Below are positions 1-6,204 of a stretch of 7,556 bases of DNA, one piece after another. How positions within the stretch are numbered: position 1 is the stretch's first letter; the number at the start of each line of letters is the position of its first letter. A program made the translations under genes and the position numbers. The DNA is from an uncultured Pseudomonadota bacterium (lineage in GTDB: Bacteria; Myxococcota; UBA796): the NCBI GenBank assembly GCA_913040875.1, contig CAJWHX010000157.1:1-7556 (forward strand), given 5' to 3'. The notes below the pieces were generated by a model, which was given only the letters and a program-made list of their open reading frames with translations, was not told the origin of the DNA and did not search any database.

Positions 1-288
1 GCACATGGAATGTGGTGGAGCTTTAGTACAGTCGTCACCGGTGGGTTTGCAGACCTATACAATCCTTTGAGTCTTACCGGGCAAATTTTAACTGGACTCC
101 TTGTGTTGTCTGGAATGATTTTAGTCGGAGTTTTTACAGCCACCTTGACCACCCTTTATATGGGAGATGACAACTCCGAAATAGAGAAAAATCAGCAACA
201 ACTCAGTCAACAACTGGCTGAACTGCGTCAAGAACTCGCTCGATTCAAAGAACAACAGGACCGGGCTGGTTCATTAGAGAAAGAGTGA
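1..288 (+). CDS. Ion-channel (K+ channel-like) pore subunit, C-terminal part, 5' truncated by window edge
   Basis: The reading frame is open to base 1 (Ala-His-Gly precede the first Met at 10), so only the C-terminal part of the gene is present and the Met at 10 is probably internal. The visible part starts with a WWSF pore helix that aligns with the WWSV pore helix of KcsA. A selectivity-filter-like TGGFAD follows (bases 37-54), then an inner membrane helix at about residues 28-54. The last ~35 residues are charged and Gln-rich with heptad-like spacing, which suggests a cytoplasmic coiled coil that could assist tetramerisation. In the K+-channel family the filter is normally TVGYGD. Here Val becomes Gly, Tyr becomes Phe and the second Gly becomes Ala, so K+ selectivity cannot be assumed. 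I infer an inner-membrane cation channel or a channel-derived protein. The fold call is fairly secure and the ion is unknown. Confidence 0.72.
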   Translation, partial: AHGMWWSFSTVVTGGFADLYNPLSLTGQILTGLLVLSGMILVGVFTATLTTLYMGDDNSEIEKNQQQLSQQLAELRQELARFKEQQDRAGSLEKE

Positions 289-314
289 GCCCGACAGATT
301 TCTGAAATTGAGAC

Positions 315-342
315 TTGACATTACCGATGGATATAGTACAGT
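315..342 (+). promoter_or_regulatory. Possible sigma70-type promoter before the SH3b lipoprotein gene
   Basis: A perfect -35 hexamer TTGACA (315-320) is followed after 16 nt by TACAGT (337-342, 4 of 6 matches to TATAAT). If it is used, the transcript would start at about 349-351, almost at the ATG at 351, giving a leaderless or near-leaderless mRNA. This would agree with the lack of a ribosome binding site there. The TTG at 315 also opens the longest reading frame, but it falls inside the -35 box. Based on motif match only. Confidence 0.3.
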
Positions 343-350
343 TACATTTG

Positions 351-851
351 ATGACATTTAGAGACAATTCACAACATCTATCCATTCTGCTTCTCTGCTC
401 TCTCTGTTTTGGATGCTGGGCACCAGAGGTTGAACCCCCTGCGCCCAAGCTATCTCCAGCCGAGATTGCCGGTATGTCAATCGCAACAGCCTCCGCCTCT
501 TCATTGGATACAAACTCCATGCGACACATACCATCACAGCAGGCACTCGTGGATCCTATGCAGCGAAAATCTTCTGACCAAAACCCAGTGACAGATCATA
601 AGTCTACTCAATCGATAGAAAAGCAAACCGTCTTTCCCTATCAAGCAAAGATACATGGTGATGATGTCCCATTACTGGGTCATGGAGGGGGCACGATCCT
701 CCTACTGACTGCTAAGGAGTTACATTCGGCAACCGTTGAAGTCCTCGAAGAACAACAAGGAAAGGCTCGCGTTCTGTGTCGTGGCTGTTCTGCATCCCAT
801 CCATACCAAGCAGGATGGATTTCTATGGATTATATCCAACCGAATAATTGA
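351..851 (+). CDS. Putative lipoprotein with C-terminal SH3b-like domain
   Basis: I do not recognise a named gene. From ATG 351 the product is 166 aa: an Arg-containing N-terminus, a hydrophobic stretch rich in Leu and Ser, then Cys22. The residues before Cys22 (C-F-G) make an atypical lipobox, so lipidation is possible but not certain. Residues ~25-90 are rich in Pro, Ser, Gln and Thr and look like a disordered linker. The last ~70 residues resemble a bacterial SH3 (SH3b) domain, ending in GWISMDYIQ, much like the GWVSxxYL end of SH3b repeats that often bind cell-wall peptides. A Cys-Arg-Gly-Cys pair sits just before this final strand. The frame is also open from ATG 327 and TTG 315. I chose 351 because it gives the best signal peptide, but no start has a clear ribosome binding site. 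Envelope location is inferred. Confidence 0.6.
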   Translation: MTFRDNSQHLSILLLCSLCFGCWAPEVEPPAPKLSPAEIAGMSIATASASSLDTNSMRHIPSQQALVDPMQRKSSDQNPVTDHKSTQSIEKQTVFPYQAKIHGDDVPLLGHGGGTILLLTAKELHSATVEVLEEQQGKARVLCRGCSASHPYQAGWISMDYIQPNN

Positions 852-891
852 ACATGCTCGTCTGATCGGCTACATTTCGTTGTAACGAGCA
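848..891 (+). promoter_or_regulatory. Inverted repeat and weak promoter-like elements before the MBL hydrolase gene
   Basis: The arms TGCTCGT (855-861) and ACGAGCA (885-891) are perfect 7-bp inverted repeats. A second pair, TACA (871-874) and TGTA (881-884), extends the 3' side of the stem without a break, leaving a 9-nt bulge on the 5' side. Weak promoter hexamers overlap it: TTGAAC (848-853) and TACATT (871-876), spaced 17 nt. The element ends 21 nt before the chosen start codon, so it could be an operator or an RNA hairpin. Function is not shown. Confidence 0.3.
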
Positions 892-912
892 GCCTAAATG
901 GGAGCCAGTTTA

Positions 913-1776
913 ATGAAACAGTTGTATTCGATTCTCTCCAATAGCCAAAAGTTGGATGGGGGCGCTATGTTCGGAAATGCTCCAAAAGCACTCTGGTCTA
1001 GGTGGACCAATGCTGATGAATCGAATCGTATTGACCTGGCATGTCGTTGTTTACTCGTAATTGATGGACAGAAAAAGATATTGTTTGAAACAGGCGTCGG
1101 AGCATTCTTTGAGCCAAAGTATGCTGAGAGATATGGAATACAAGGAAATGGACATGTCCTCCTGACCAATTTAAACAGGATGAACCTTTCCGATGAAGAT
1201 ATCGACGTGGTGGTGTTGTCGCACCTGCACTTTGATCATGCCGGTGGATTACTAACCGCGTGGGAAGAAGATGTCGCTCCCAGACTTCTGTTTCCGAATG
1301 CTAAGTTCTTGGTGAGTCAAAAGCACTGGGAGAGAGCAAACAATCCGCATGCCAGAGACAAAGCCAGTTTTGTGCCGGTCATTCAAAGTCTCCTAGAAGA
1401 AAGCGGCAGATTGGAACTTATTAAAGCCGAATTTAGTGCAACATTAGGTCTAGATTACAAATTCCATTACTCCGATGGCCACACACCTGGTCTGATGCTT
1501 ACAGAGATTAAATCTACAGAGGGCCCGATTTTGTTTGCCAGTGATTTAATTCCCGGTCGGGCATGGGTTCACAGATCCATTACAATGGGTTATGACAGGT
1601 TTCCAGAACAACTGATCGATGAAAAGGTCACATTGCTTAGTAAAATGGTTCGAAACAACGGACGACTGTTTTTCACGCACGATTCCGAAGTCGCTATGTC
1701 TAGAGTTGTAATTGATGATCGCGGTAGATTTGGAACGACCAGCAACGAAGTCCATTTGCAATCGTTCACGATTTGA
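913..1776 (+). CDS. Metallo-beta-lactamase-fold hydrolase, YtnP/AHL-lactonase-like
   Basis: This is a 287-aa protein of the metallo-beta-lactamase superfamily. The binuclear metal site is complete: H104-x-H106-x-D108-H109 (HLHFDH), H190 in a GHTPG motif, D211 in ASD, and H256 in THD. Near the N-terminus, D15-GGAMFG followed by PKALW matches the signature I know from YtnP-type proteins, a group containing N-acyl-homoserine-lactone lactonases (quorum quenching). There is no signal peptide, so it is probably cytoplasmic. I chose ATG 913 over ATG 898 because GGGAG (900-904) lies 8 nt upstream of 913, and because the protein then begins a short distance before DGGAMFG, as in the family. The exact substrate is not predictable from sequence; other lactones or esters are possible. 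The gene lies 52 nt before the peroxiredoxin-like/rhodanese gene and may be co-transcribed with it. Confidence 0.85.
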   Translation: MKQLYSILSNSQKLDGGAMFGNAPKALWSRWTNADESNRIDLACRCLLVIDGQKKILFETGVGAFFEPKYAERYGIQGNGHVLLTNLNRMNLSDEDIDVVVLSHLHFDHAGGLLTAWEEDVAPRLLFPNAKFLVSQKHWERANNPHARDKASFVPVIQSLLEESGRLELIKAEFSATLGLDYKFHYSDGHTPGLMLTEIKSTEGPILFASDLIPGRAWVHRSITMGYDRFPEQLIDEKVTLLSKMVRNNGRLFFTHDSEVAMSRVVIDDRGRFGTTSNEVHLQSFTI

Positions 1777-1828
1777 TGTGTGACTCTATCTTTACCCTAT
1801 TTGATGACAATCGTTACAGAGTTTTCTT

Positions 1829-2653
1829 ATGAAATGGACCAGTTACATTCGCTCTTTCGCTTTTCCAAGACTGTTAAAACCTGGTGCCATCATAGCGCCC
1901 ATCTCACTCACTGCAGAAGATGGTACATGGGTTCAAAGCACAGACTATATTCAAACACATAAAGTACTTTGGGTATCCGTCAAGAATGCGACAGATGAAA
2001 ACACAGCACGATGGGTTCGAAGTTTTTCCAGAGAGATTGATCAAATCCACGAACACGATTGTCGAATGTTTGTCGTATCCTCTGACTCACTAGATGATAT
2101 CCGAGAGTTCCATCGTAAAGTGGACCTATCTTGTCACGCCTTGTACGATCCAATGGCAATGGAATCTAGAAAACTCGGTTTGTCTGGGCGCAGACCCATG
2201 TGTCGAGATGCTGTCTTATTGGTCGATGAGTTCGGTAAAGTTATGGACAGTCTCTGTGGGCAATCCAGTATTGAACATTGGCTTGGTCTCTTGGGCGCAC
2301 AAACAGAAGCACCCGTAATAGAAGATGATAGTGTCTCACCAATCATTCCACTGTCTGCAGAGGAAACTGAAATCCTAATGGAACAAGGTGGGATTCTGGT
2401 TGATGTTCGAACCTTCTCCGAATATGAACCAGATCACGTGCCCAAATCATTGCACATTCCCGTAGATGAGCTACCACAACGCTATGAAGAGATTGGACAA
2501 AGCACGCGCATCATCTTCATTTGTCAAGCTGGTGGACGCGCCTATTCGGCTGCCGAGTTTATGACCAGTATTGGATCCAGCGACATATTTGTAGTCAATG
2601 GGGGCATGAGTTCTTGGACAGGTCTGCGCAATACGGATGGGGTCGTAAGCTAA
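1829..2653 (+). CDS. Two-domain protein: peroxiredoxin-like (thioredoxin fold) + rhodanese
   Basis: This 274-aa protein has no obvious signal peptide. Residues ~12-155 follow the order of an AhpC/TSA peroxiredoxin-like domain: an early P-G-A, a strand ending in WVSV (48-51), a helix, a FVVSSDS strand, a YDP segment and a VLLVDEFGKV strand pair. At the place of the usual PxxxTxxC motif the sequence is NATDENTARW (53-62), so the peroxidatic Cys is missing. Residues ~175-270 form a rhodanese domain with LVDVR (D192, R194) and the active-site loop C232-QAGGR, which keeps the sulfur-accepting Cys and the loop Arg. The C-terminal half may therefore be active in persulfide or sulfur transfer, while the N-terminal half could act as a redox-inactive or altered partner domain. 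The ATG is preceded by AGAG (1818-1821) at 7-nt spacing. The rhodanese call is firm; the peroxiredoxin-like call is moderately firm. Confidence 0.82.
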   Translation: MKWTSYIRSFAFPRLLKPGAIIAPISLTAEDGTWVQSTDYIQTHKVLWVSVKNATDENTARWVRSFSREIDQIHEHDCRMFVVSSDSLDDIREFHRKVDLSCHALYDPMAMESRKLGLSGRRPMCRDAVLLVDEFGKVMDSLCGQSSIEHWLGLLGAQTEAPVIEDDSVSPIIPLSAEETEILMEQGGILVDVRTFSEYEPDHVPKSLHIPVDELPQRYEEIGQSTRIIFICQAGGRAYSAAEFMTSIGSSDIFVVNGGMSSWTGLRNTDGVVS

Positions 2654-2683
2654 ATCTTCAGATACCAACCGCAACATTACCTC

Positions 2684-2711
2684 TTGACAAGGCAAGTTTT
2701 TTGAATAAACT
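2684..2711 (+). promoter_or_regulatory. Likely promoter of the tolQRAB operon
   Basis: A perfect -35 hexamer TTGACA (2684-2689) is separated by 16 nt, containing a T6 run, from TAAACT (2706-2711, 4 of 6 matches). TATAGT (2711-2716) overlaps as an alternative -10 but its 21-nt spacing is poor. It lies between the rhodanese stop and tolQ and would give a leader of roughly 115-120 nt. Motif evidence only, but the position is sensible. Confidence 0.5.
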
Positions 2712-2766
2712 ATAGTCAGGTATTTGTCCGATGTGTACGATTGTATGCGTCTCTCTCACTGTATCC

Positions 2767-2803
2767 TAAAGGAAGACCTGACTTGGGTCAGGTGTATCCC
2801 TTA
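2767..2803 (+). promoter_or_regulatory. Hairpin in the tolQ leader
   Basis: ACCTGAC (2776-2782) and GTCAGGT (2787-2793) form a perfect 7-bp stem with a TTGG tetraloop. Flanking TAAAGGA (2767-2773) and TCCCTTA (2797-2803) can extend it with six more pairs and one mismatch, across a 2x3 interior loop. No U-run follows, so it does not look like a simple terminator. It ends 31 nt before the tolQ start and could affect mRNA stability, translation or protein binding. Role inferred. Confidence 0.35.
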
Positions 2804-2834
2804 CGTCTCCCCATCTAGCCGCCAAGAGAATCCC

Positions 2835-3530
2835 ATGATCAATTTACCCCTTCTCATTGCTACTGAGCAGCCCGGAATGCTTGAACTCATCTTTGATGCA
2901 GATATCATTGTTCAGGGTGTCCTGTTCATCCTACTCGCCATGTCTGTTGGGTGCTGGGTCATCATTTTGAAAAAGTACAGAATGCTGAATGCTGCGAAAG
3001 ATCAAACGGATGAGTTTCTCCATCAGTTCTGGAACTCTCCAAAACTTGAAGACATGTACCACAAACTCGAAGAATTCAATGAATCACCAACGGCATCTGT
3101 ATATCAAAATGCCTATCGTGAATTGGATAAACTCAATCGACTGTCCTCTGAGTCCTTTGTCGATGGGGAAAGCAACCTTGAAAGAACCATGAGACGTACG
3201 ATTAGCGACGAGCAAAGCTACATGGAATCTCTAGTCACATTCTTGGCAACAACCGGTTCTACAGCACCCTTTATTGGTTTATTTGGAACCGTATGGGGAA
3301 TCTTGCGCGCATTTCAAAAGATCGGAGCAACTGGACAAGCGAGCATTCAAACCGTCGGTCCAGATATCGCGCACGCTTTGATTGCTACAGCCGTGGGGTT
3401 GGCAGCTGCCATTCCTGCTGTAATCGCCTACAACTTCATCAATCGACAGATTCAAATACAGCGCAAAGAAATGGAAAATTTTGCCTCGGACTTTTTGAAC
3501 ATCGTTAAACGCAGCAATATGGGGCGATAA
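2835..3530 (+). CDS. tolQ: TolQ, inner-membrane proton-channel subunit of the Tol-Pal system
   Basis: This MotA/TolQ/ExbB-family protein of 231 aa matches the ~230 aa of E. coli TolQ. It has three membrane segments: residues ~22-45, a pair-forming stretch at ~135-160 containing GSTAPFIGLFGTVWGI, and ~178-203 containing ALIATAVGLAAAIPAV. These are the family's diagnostic pore motifs. Thr152 and Thr185 occupy the positions of the conserved pore threonines (T145 and T178 in E. coli). With TolR it forms the ion-driven motor that energises TolA. I chose ATG 2835 because AGAGA (2825-2829) lies 5 nt upstream and the length then fits the family. The frame stays open back to a TTG at 2724, but that extension looks non-coding and has no ribosome binding site. 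It is the first gene of a packed operon, with tolR starting 2 nt after its stop. Confidence 0.95.
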   Translation: MINLPLLIATEQPGMLELIFDADIIVQGVLFILLAMSVGCWVIILKKYRMLNAAKDQTDEFLHQFWNSPKLEDMYHKLEEFNESPTASVYQNAYRELDKLNRLSSESFVDGESNLERTMRRTISDEQSYMESLVTFLATTGSTAPFIGLFGTVWGILRAFQKIGATGQASIQTVGPDIAHALIATAVGLAAAIPAVIAYNFINRQIQIQRKEMENFASDFLNIVKRSNMGR

Positions 3531-3532
3531 TT

Positions 3533-3949
3533 ATGGGTATGTCTTCAGGTGGTGACAACAACGGAATGATGGCGGAAATTAACGTCACACCGTTTGTTTA
3601 CGTAATGCTGGTGCTCCTCATCATTTTTATGGTGACTGCACCAATGATGAATCAAGGCGTTCAAGTGCAACTGCCTAAGGCCTCCGCCGATCAACTTCCC
3701 ACAGATGACAAGGCGCTCATTCTGAGTGTCTCTCAGCAAGGCGAGTACTTTATGGCCGAGGAAGGGTATGAACTGGGTGAATTGAAAATGAAACTGCAAG
3801 CCATCGCCACTGCAAATCCAGACAAAGAGGTCTTTATCCGCGCCGATGCATTGGTTCCTTATGAAAAGGTTGCACAGTTGATGGCAACCTGTACACAAGC
3901 CGGCATTACAAAATTGGGAATGGTGACGGAACCGGGTGTGAATGAATGA
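3533..3949 (+). CDS. tolR: TolR, with Tyr replacing the essential membrane Asp (D23Y)
   Basis: This ExbD/TolR-family protein has 138 aa (E. coli TolR 142). It has a short cytoplasmic N-terminus, the family motif AEINVTP, one membrane helix (~22-40) ending in MVTAP, and a periplasmic domain that ends with ITKLGMVTEP, like the E. coli KSVGLMTQP end. In TolR and ExbD the motif continues as (L/V)(L/V)DV, and the Asp (D23 in E. coli TolR) is the proton-accepting residue in the TolQ-TolR channel. Here residues 20-27 are PFVYVMLV, so position 23 is Tyr (codon TAC, 3599-3601). This is one base from the Asp codon GAC. The rest of the protein is well conserved, so it is not an obvious pseudogene. ATG 3539 is an alternative start. 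The stop overlaps the start of tolA (ATGA). Confidence 0.93.
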   Translation: MGMSSGGDNNGMMAEINVTPFVYVMLVLLIIFMVTAPMMNQGVQVQLPKASADQLPTDDKALILSVSQQGEYFMAEEGYELGELKMKLQAIATANPDKEVFIRADALVPYEKVAQLMATCTQAGITKLGMVTEPGVNE

Positions 3950-4827
3950 AACAATTTCGGCGATGGTGGCGAGAATACAATGTTGAAATCATTGGTTCTT
4001 TGATATTGCATGGCGGACTCGCGATGTTGTTGGCCAATTCAAAAGGGTGCATGCCAGAAATCACACAACCAAAACCGGTAACCAAGATCAATGTCGTCAG
4101 TTTGGGCAGTATCAAAAGGTCTAAGGTTCCCGACCGTGCATCTCGAAAAGAACGCTCCTCTGCTCCCAAACCTATAGCGAGCAAGAGCACTCCAAAATCG
4201 GATGCACCAAAACCGCCGCCTCCTAAAACTGATCAGATGACCGTTCCAAAGGAATCGCCTAAGAAGGAAGAACCAAAAAAGGAGACTCCCAAGCCAAAAA
4301 AAGAAGATCCAAAAAAAGAAGATCCCCAAAAGTCCCCTCCGAAAGAAGAACCCAAAAAGTCTGAACCACCTAAAAAAGACACCCGTGAGGAACTCATTCG
4401 AAAGGCACAAAGAGAACAGCTGCTAAAATCGCTACAGAACGCGCCTGTCGGACCAACAGATCGAGAAGCCACCAGTCAAGAAGGTACGGATAAAACCCTA
4501 CCTGGACTCCCTTCTGCCGAACCAAGCGATCCAATTTTGGCACAGTATATTTCTCAGGCTCGTGATAAAATCATCCCAAACTGGGCGCCTTTGCCCACTT
4601 TGGTGGAAGCCCATCCAGAATATGAAGTCATCATTGAAGTAGAAGTGTTGGCGGATGGTACCTTAAAAAATCCTACCGTCGTCAAAAAATCTGGGGATGC
4701 CTCATTCGATGCAGCAGCGATTCGAGCGATATATAAGACAGTATCCCTGCCTCCTCCACCTGAAAAATGGAAGGCTTCTGCTGCTCAAGGTATTTTGATC
4801 ACATTGGCAGCAGCGGATAAAACATAA
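3946..4827 (+). CDS. tolA: TolA/TonB-like energy-transducing protein
   Basis: This 293-aa protein has the TolA/TonB layout. A short cytoplasmic N-terminus is followed by one membrane anchor (~13-31). A Pro/Lys/Glu-rich spacer follows (core residues ~101-145). The C-terminal domain (~195-293) has the TonB-family pattern: a QARDKIIPNW helix, EVIIEVEVLADGTL strands, then SGDASFDAAAIRAI and a final strand. The anchor contains S18-LIL-H22, the SxxxH motif that couples TolA (S18/H22 in E. coli) and TonB to TolQ or ExbB. The spacer is PK-rich like TonB, not Ala/Lys-helical as in the 421-aa E. coli TolA, so the protein is compact. I call it TolA from its place between tolR and tolB; 'TonB family' would also be fair. 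The start overlaps the tolR stop (ATGA), which implies translational coupling. Confidence 0.9.
   Translation: MKQFRRWWREYNVEIIGSLILHGGLAMLLANSKGCMPEITQPKPVTKINVVSLGSIKRSKVPDRASRKERSSAPKPIASKSTPKSDAPKPPPPKTDQMTVPKESPKKEEPKKETPKPKKEDPKKEDPQKSPPKEEPKKSEPPKKDTREELIRKAQREQLLKSLQNAPVGPTDREATSQEGTDKTLPGLPSAEPSDPILAQYISQARDKIIPNWAPLPTLVEAHPEYEVIIEVEVLADGTLKNPTVVKKSGDASFDAAAIRAIYKTVSLPPPPEKWKASAAQGILITLAAADKT
4275..4325 (+). repeat. A-rich tandem repeat and slippery A-runs inside tolA
   Basis: Two identical 15-bp units (4296-4310 and 4311-4325) each encode Lys-Lys-Glu-Asp-Pro with one frame offset at the ends, and each carries an A7 run. Just upstream, 4275-4281 reads A_AAA_AAG in the tolA frame, the same heptamer as the E. 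coli dnaX slippery site. The 4296-4302 run is A_AAA_AAA in frame. The stretch encodes part of the flexible Pro/Lys spacer, so unit number could change with little effect on function. Confidence 0.8.
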
Positions 4828-4852
4828 ATACACCTTACTTATTGGAGCATCT

Positions 4853-6151
4853 ATGATCAGCCGAACACGCTATCTACTCCCCCTATTGTGCAGTCTATTG
4901 TTCCCAACATTCTCTTCAGCCGAAGAAAAAATCCACATCTATGTTGGAGCGCCTGGCCGTTCCAGAGTACCCATTGCACTCCCCAAACCTGCCTCAGATT
5001 TACCTGCTGCTCAAGAGTTCTATGCCGTTGTCAAACACGATTTGGAGCTCAGTGGCTGGGTGGACATTGTCGATCCAGACACCTATGTGGAAAAGCATGG
5101 TACAGGGATCAAAGAAGGCTCTTTTCGATTTTCGAACTGGGATTCTGTCGATGCTGTCGCTCTAGCAAAAAGTAGCTTGACCGTTAAAGATGGCCGACTA
5201 CGATCTGAAATTTGGGTGTACGACATTGCAAAGAGACAGAAACTGGGAGCCAAAGCATACTCCGCTTCGCCTGCCAATGTACGCACCTTGGGTCACCGAG
5301 TGGCCAATGAGATCATCCGACAGCTCACTGGAAAAGACGCCCCTTTCAATACACGATTCTCGGTGGTCAACGATCGCAGTGGAAGCAAGGAAATCTACAT
5401 CATGGATTTTGATGGAGAACACATGCAGCGCATCACTCGCAATGGTGAAGTCAATCTCCAACCGCAGTGGTCGCCCAATGACAACAGACTGGCATTCACC
5501 TCCTACATGAACGGCAATCCAGATTTGTACATTGCAAATCTGACATCTGGCCGAATCACTCGTTTGTCGGCGAGGGATGGCGTCAATATCGGAGCCTCAT
5601 GGCACCCAAATGGTAAAGAAGTGGTCGCAACACTATCTCCGAATGGAAACTCTGACATTTATCGACTGGATGCCAGTACCGGTCGTATACTTGATAGATT
5701 GACGAAGGATCGAGGAATCGACGTCGCCGCCTCCTATTCTCCAGATGGCAGTCAGATTGCGTTTGTGTCTGAACGGTCAGGGGGCGCTCAAATCTACATC
5801 ATGAATTCAGACGGCAGCAACGCCAAGCGAGTCTCTTTTGCTGGAAAATACAACACGGATCCAGTCTTCTCACCAGATGGTACACGTCTGGCCTACGTTT
5901 CAAAAACAAACAACTTCGACATCTACACCGTGAAGTTAGACGGTACCGGTTTGAAGAGAATCACTCAAGATCAAGGCAACAATGAAGACCCTACCTGGTC
6001 CCCTGACGGAAATTATTTGGCTTTTCGATCAACACGTACTGGTCAGGCACATGTGTGGTTGTCGACAGCAGATGGGGAACATCAAGTTCGTTTAACGAAT
6101 GGCAAAGGTAATTTTAGCAATCCAGACTGGTCGTCACCAAATAAATGGTGA
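4853..6151 (+). CDS. tolB: TolB, periplasmic beta-propeller of the Tol-Pal system
   Basis: This 432-aa protein is close to the ~430 aa of E. coli TolB. It has a typical Sec signal peptide with a likely cut after A23 (SSA|EEK). Residues ~24-160 form the TolB N-terminal alpha/beta domain. Six beta-propeller blades follow from ~167, each with the PD40 pattern SPDGxxLAFxS followed by xIYxxxxDG and a closing RIT-type strand. The mature N-terminus is the family's TolA-contacting segment and the propeller normally binds Pal. The start is supported by GGAG (4844-4847) with 5-nt spacing and by the good signal peptide. It lies 25 nt after tolA, so it is likely in the same operon. In most Tol loci pal follows; here it does not. 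Identification is very secure. Confidence 0.96.
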   Translation: MISRTRYLLPLLCSLLFPTFSSAEEKIHIYVGAPGRSRVPIALPKPASDLPAAQEFYAVVKHDLELSGWVDIVDPDTYVEKHGTGIKEGSFRFSNWDSVDAVALAKSSLTVKDGRLRSEIWVYDIAKRQKLGAKAYSASPANVRTLGHRVANEIIRQLTGKDAPFNTRFSVVNDRSGSKEIYIMDFDGEHMQRITRNGEVNLQPQWSPNDNRLAFTSYMNGNPDLYIANLTSGRITRLSARDGVNIGASWHPNGKEVVATLSPNGNSDIYRLDASTGRILDRLTKDRGIDVAASYSPDGSQIAFVSERSGGAQIYIMNSDGSNAKRVSFAGKYNTDPVFSPDGTRLAYVSKTNNFDIYTVKLDGTGLKRITQDQGNNEDPTWSPDGNYLAFRSTRTGQAHVWLSTADGEHQVRLTNGKGNFSNPDWSSPNKW

Positions 6152-6204
6152 GACAATATATCGAGTCGATGGTCACTTCAACCAAAATGGAATAGACAAC
6201 CCCT

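Noticed and set aside
340..1849. The 9-mer AGTTACATT seen three times (340-348, 718-726, 1841-1849)
   Set aside because: One copy is upstream of a gene and two are inside coding sequence in unrelated contexts, with no regular spacing or symmetry; probably chance.
1780..1962. Small plus-strand frame of 60 codons
   Set aside because: It overlaps the start of the peroxiredoxin-like/rhodanese gene in another frame, has no ribosome binding site and no recognisable features.
913..2653. ETHE1-type persulfide dioxygenase made of MBL plus rhodanese
   Set aside because: The MBL protein has a YtnP-like N-terminus and no ETHE1 motif; the rhodanese is on a separate gene with a different partner domain.
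2783..2818. Possible 11-codon leader peptide starting at TTG after AAAGGA
   Set aside because: The start codon is in the hairpin loop, there is no run of one amino acid to suggest attenuation, and no terminator alternative is visible.
2724..2834. N-terminal extension of TolQ from a TTG start
   Set aside because: It covers the leader hairpin, lacks a ribosome binding site, resembles no TolQ N-terminus, and would make the protein longer than the family.
3545..3898. Minus-strand frame of 117 codons across tolR
   Set aside because: It lies wholly within a clear tolR gene on the other strand and shows no recognisable domain.
4039..4410. Long minus-strand reading frame rich in Phe, Arg and Leu
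   Set aside because: It is the antisense reading of the Lys/Pro-rich tolA spacer; the odd composition is fully explained by that.
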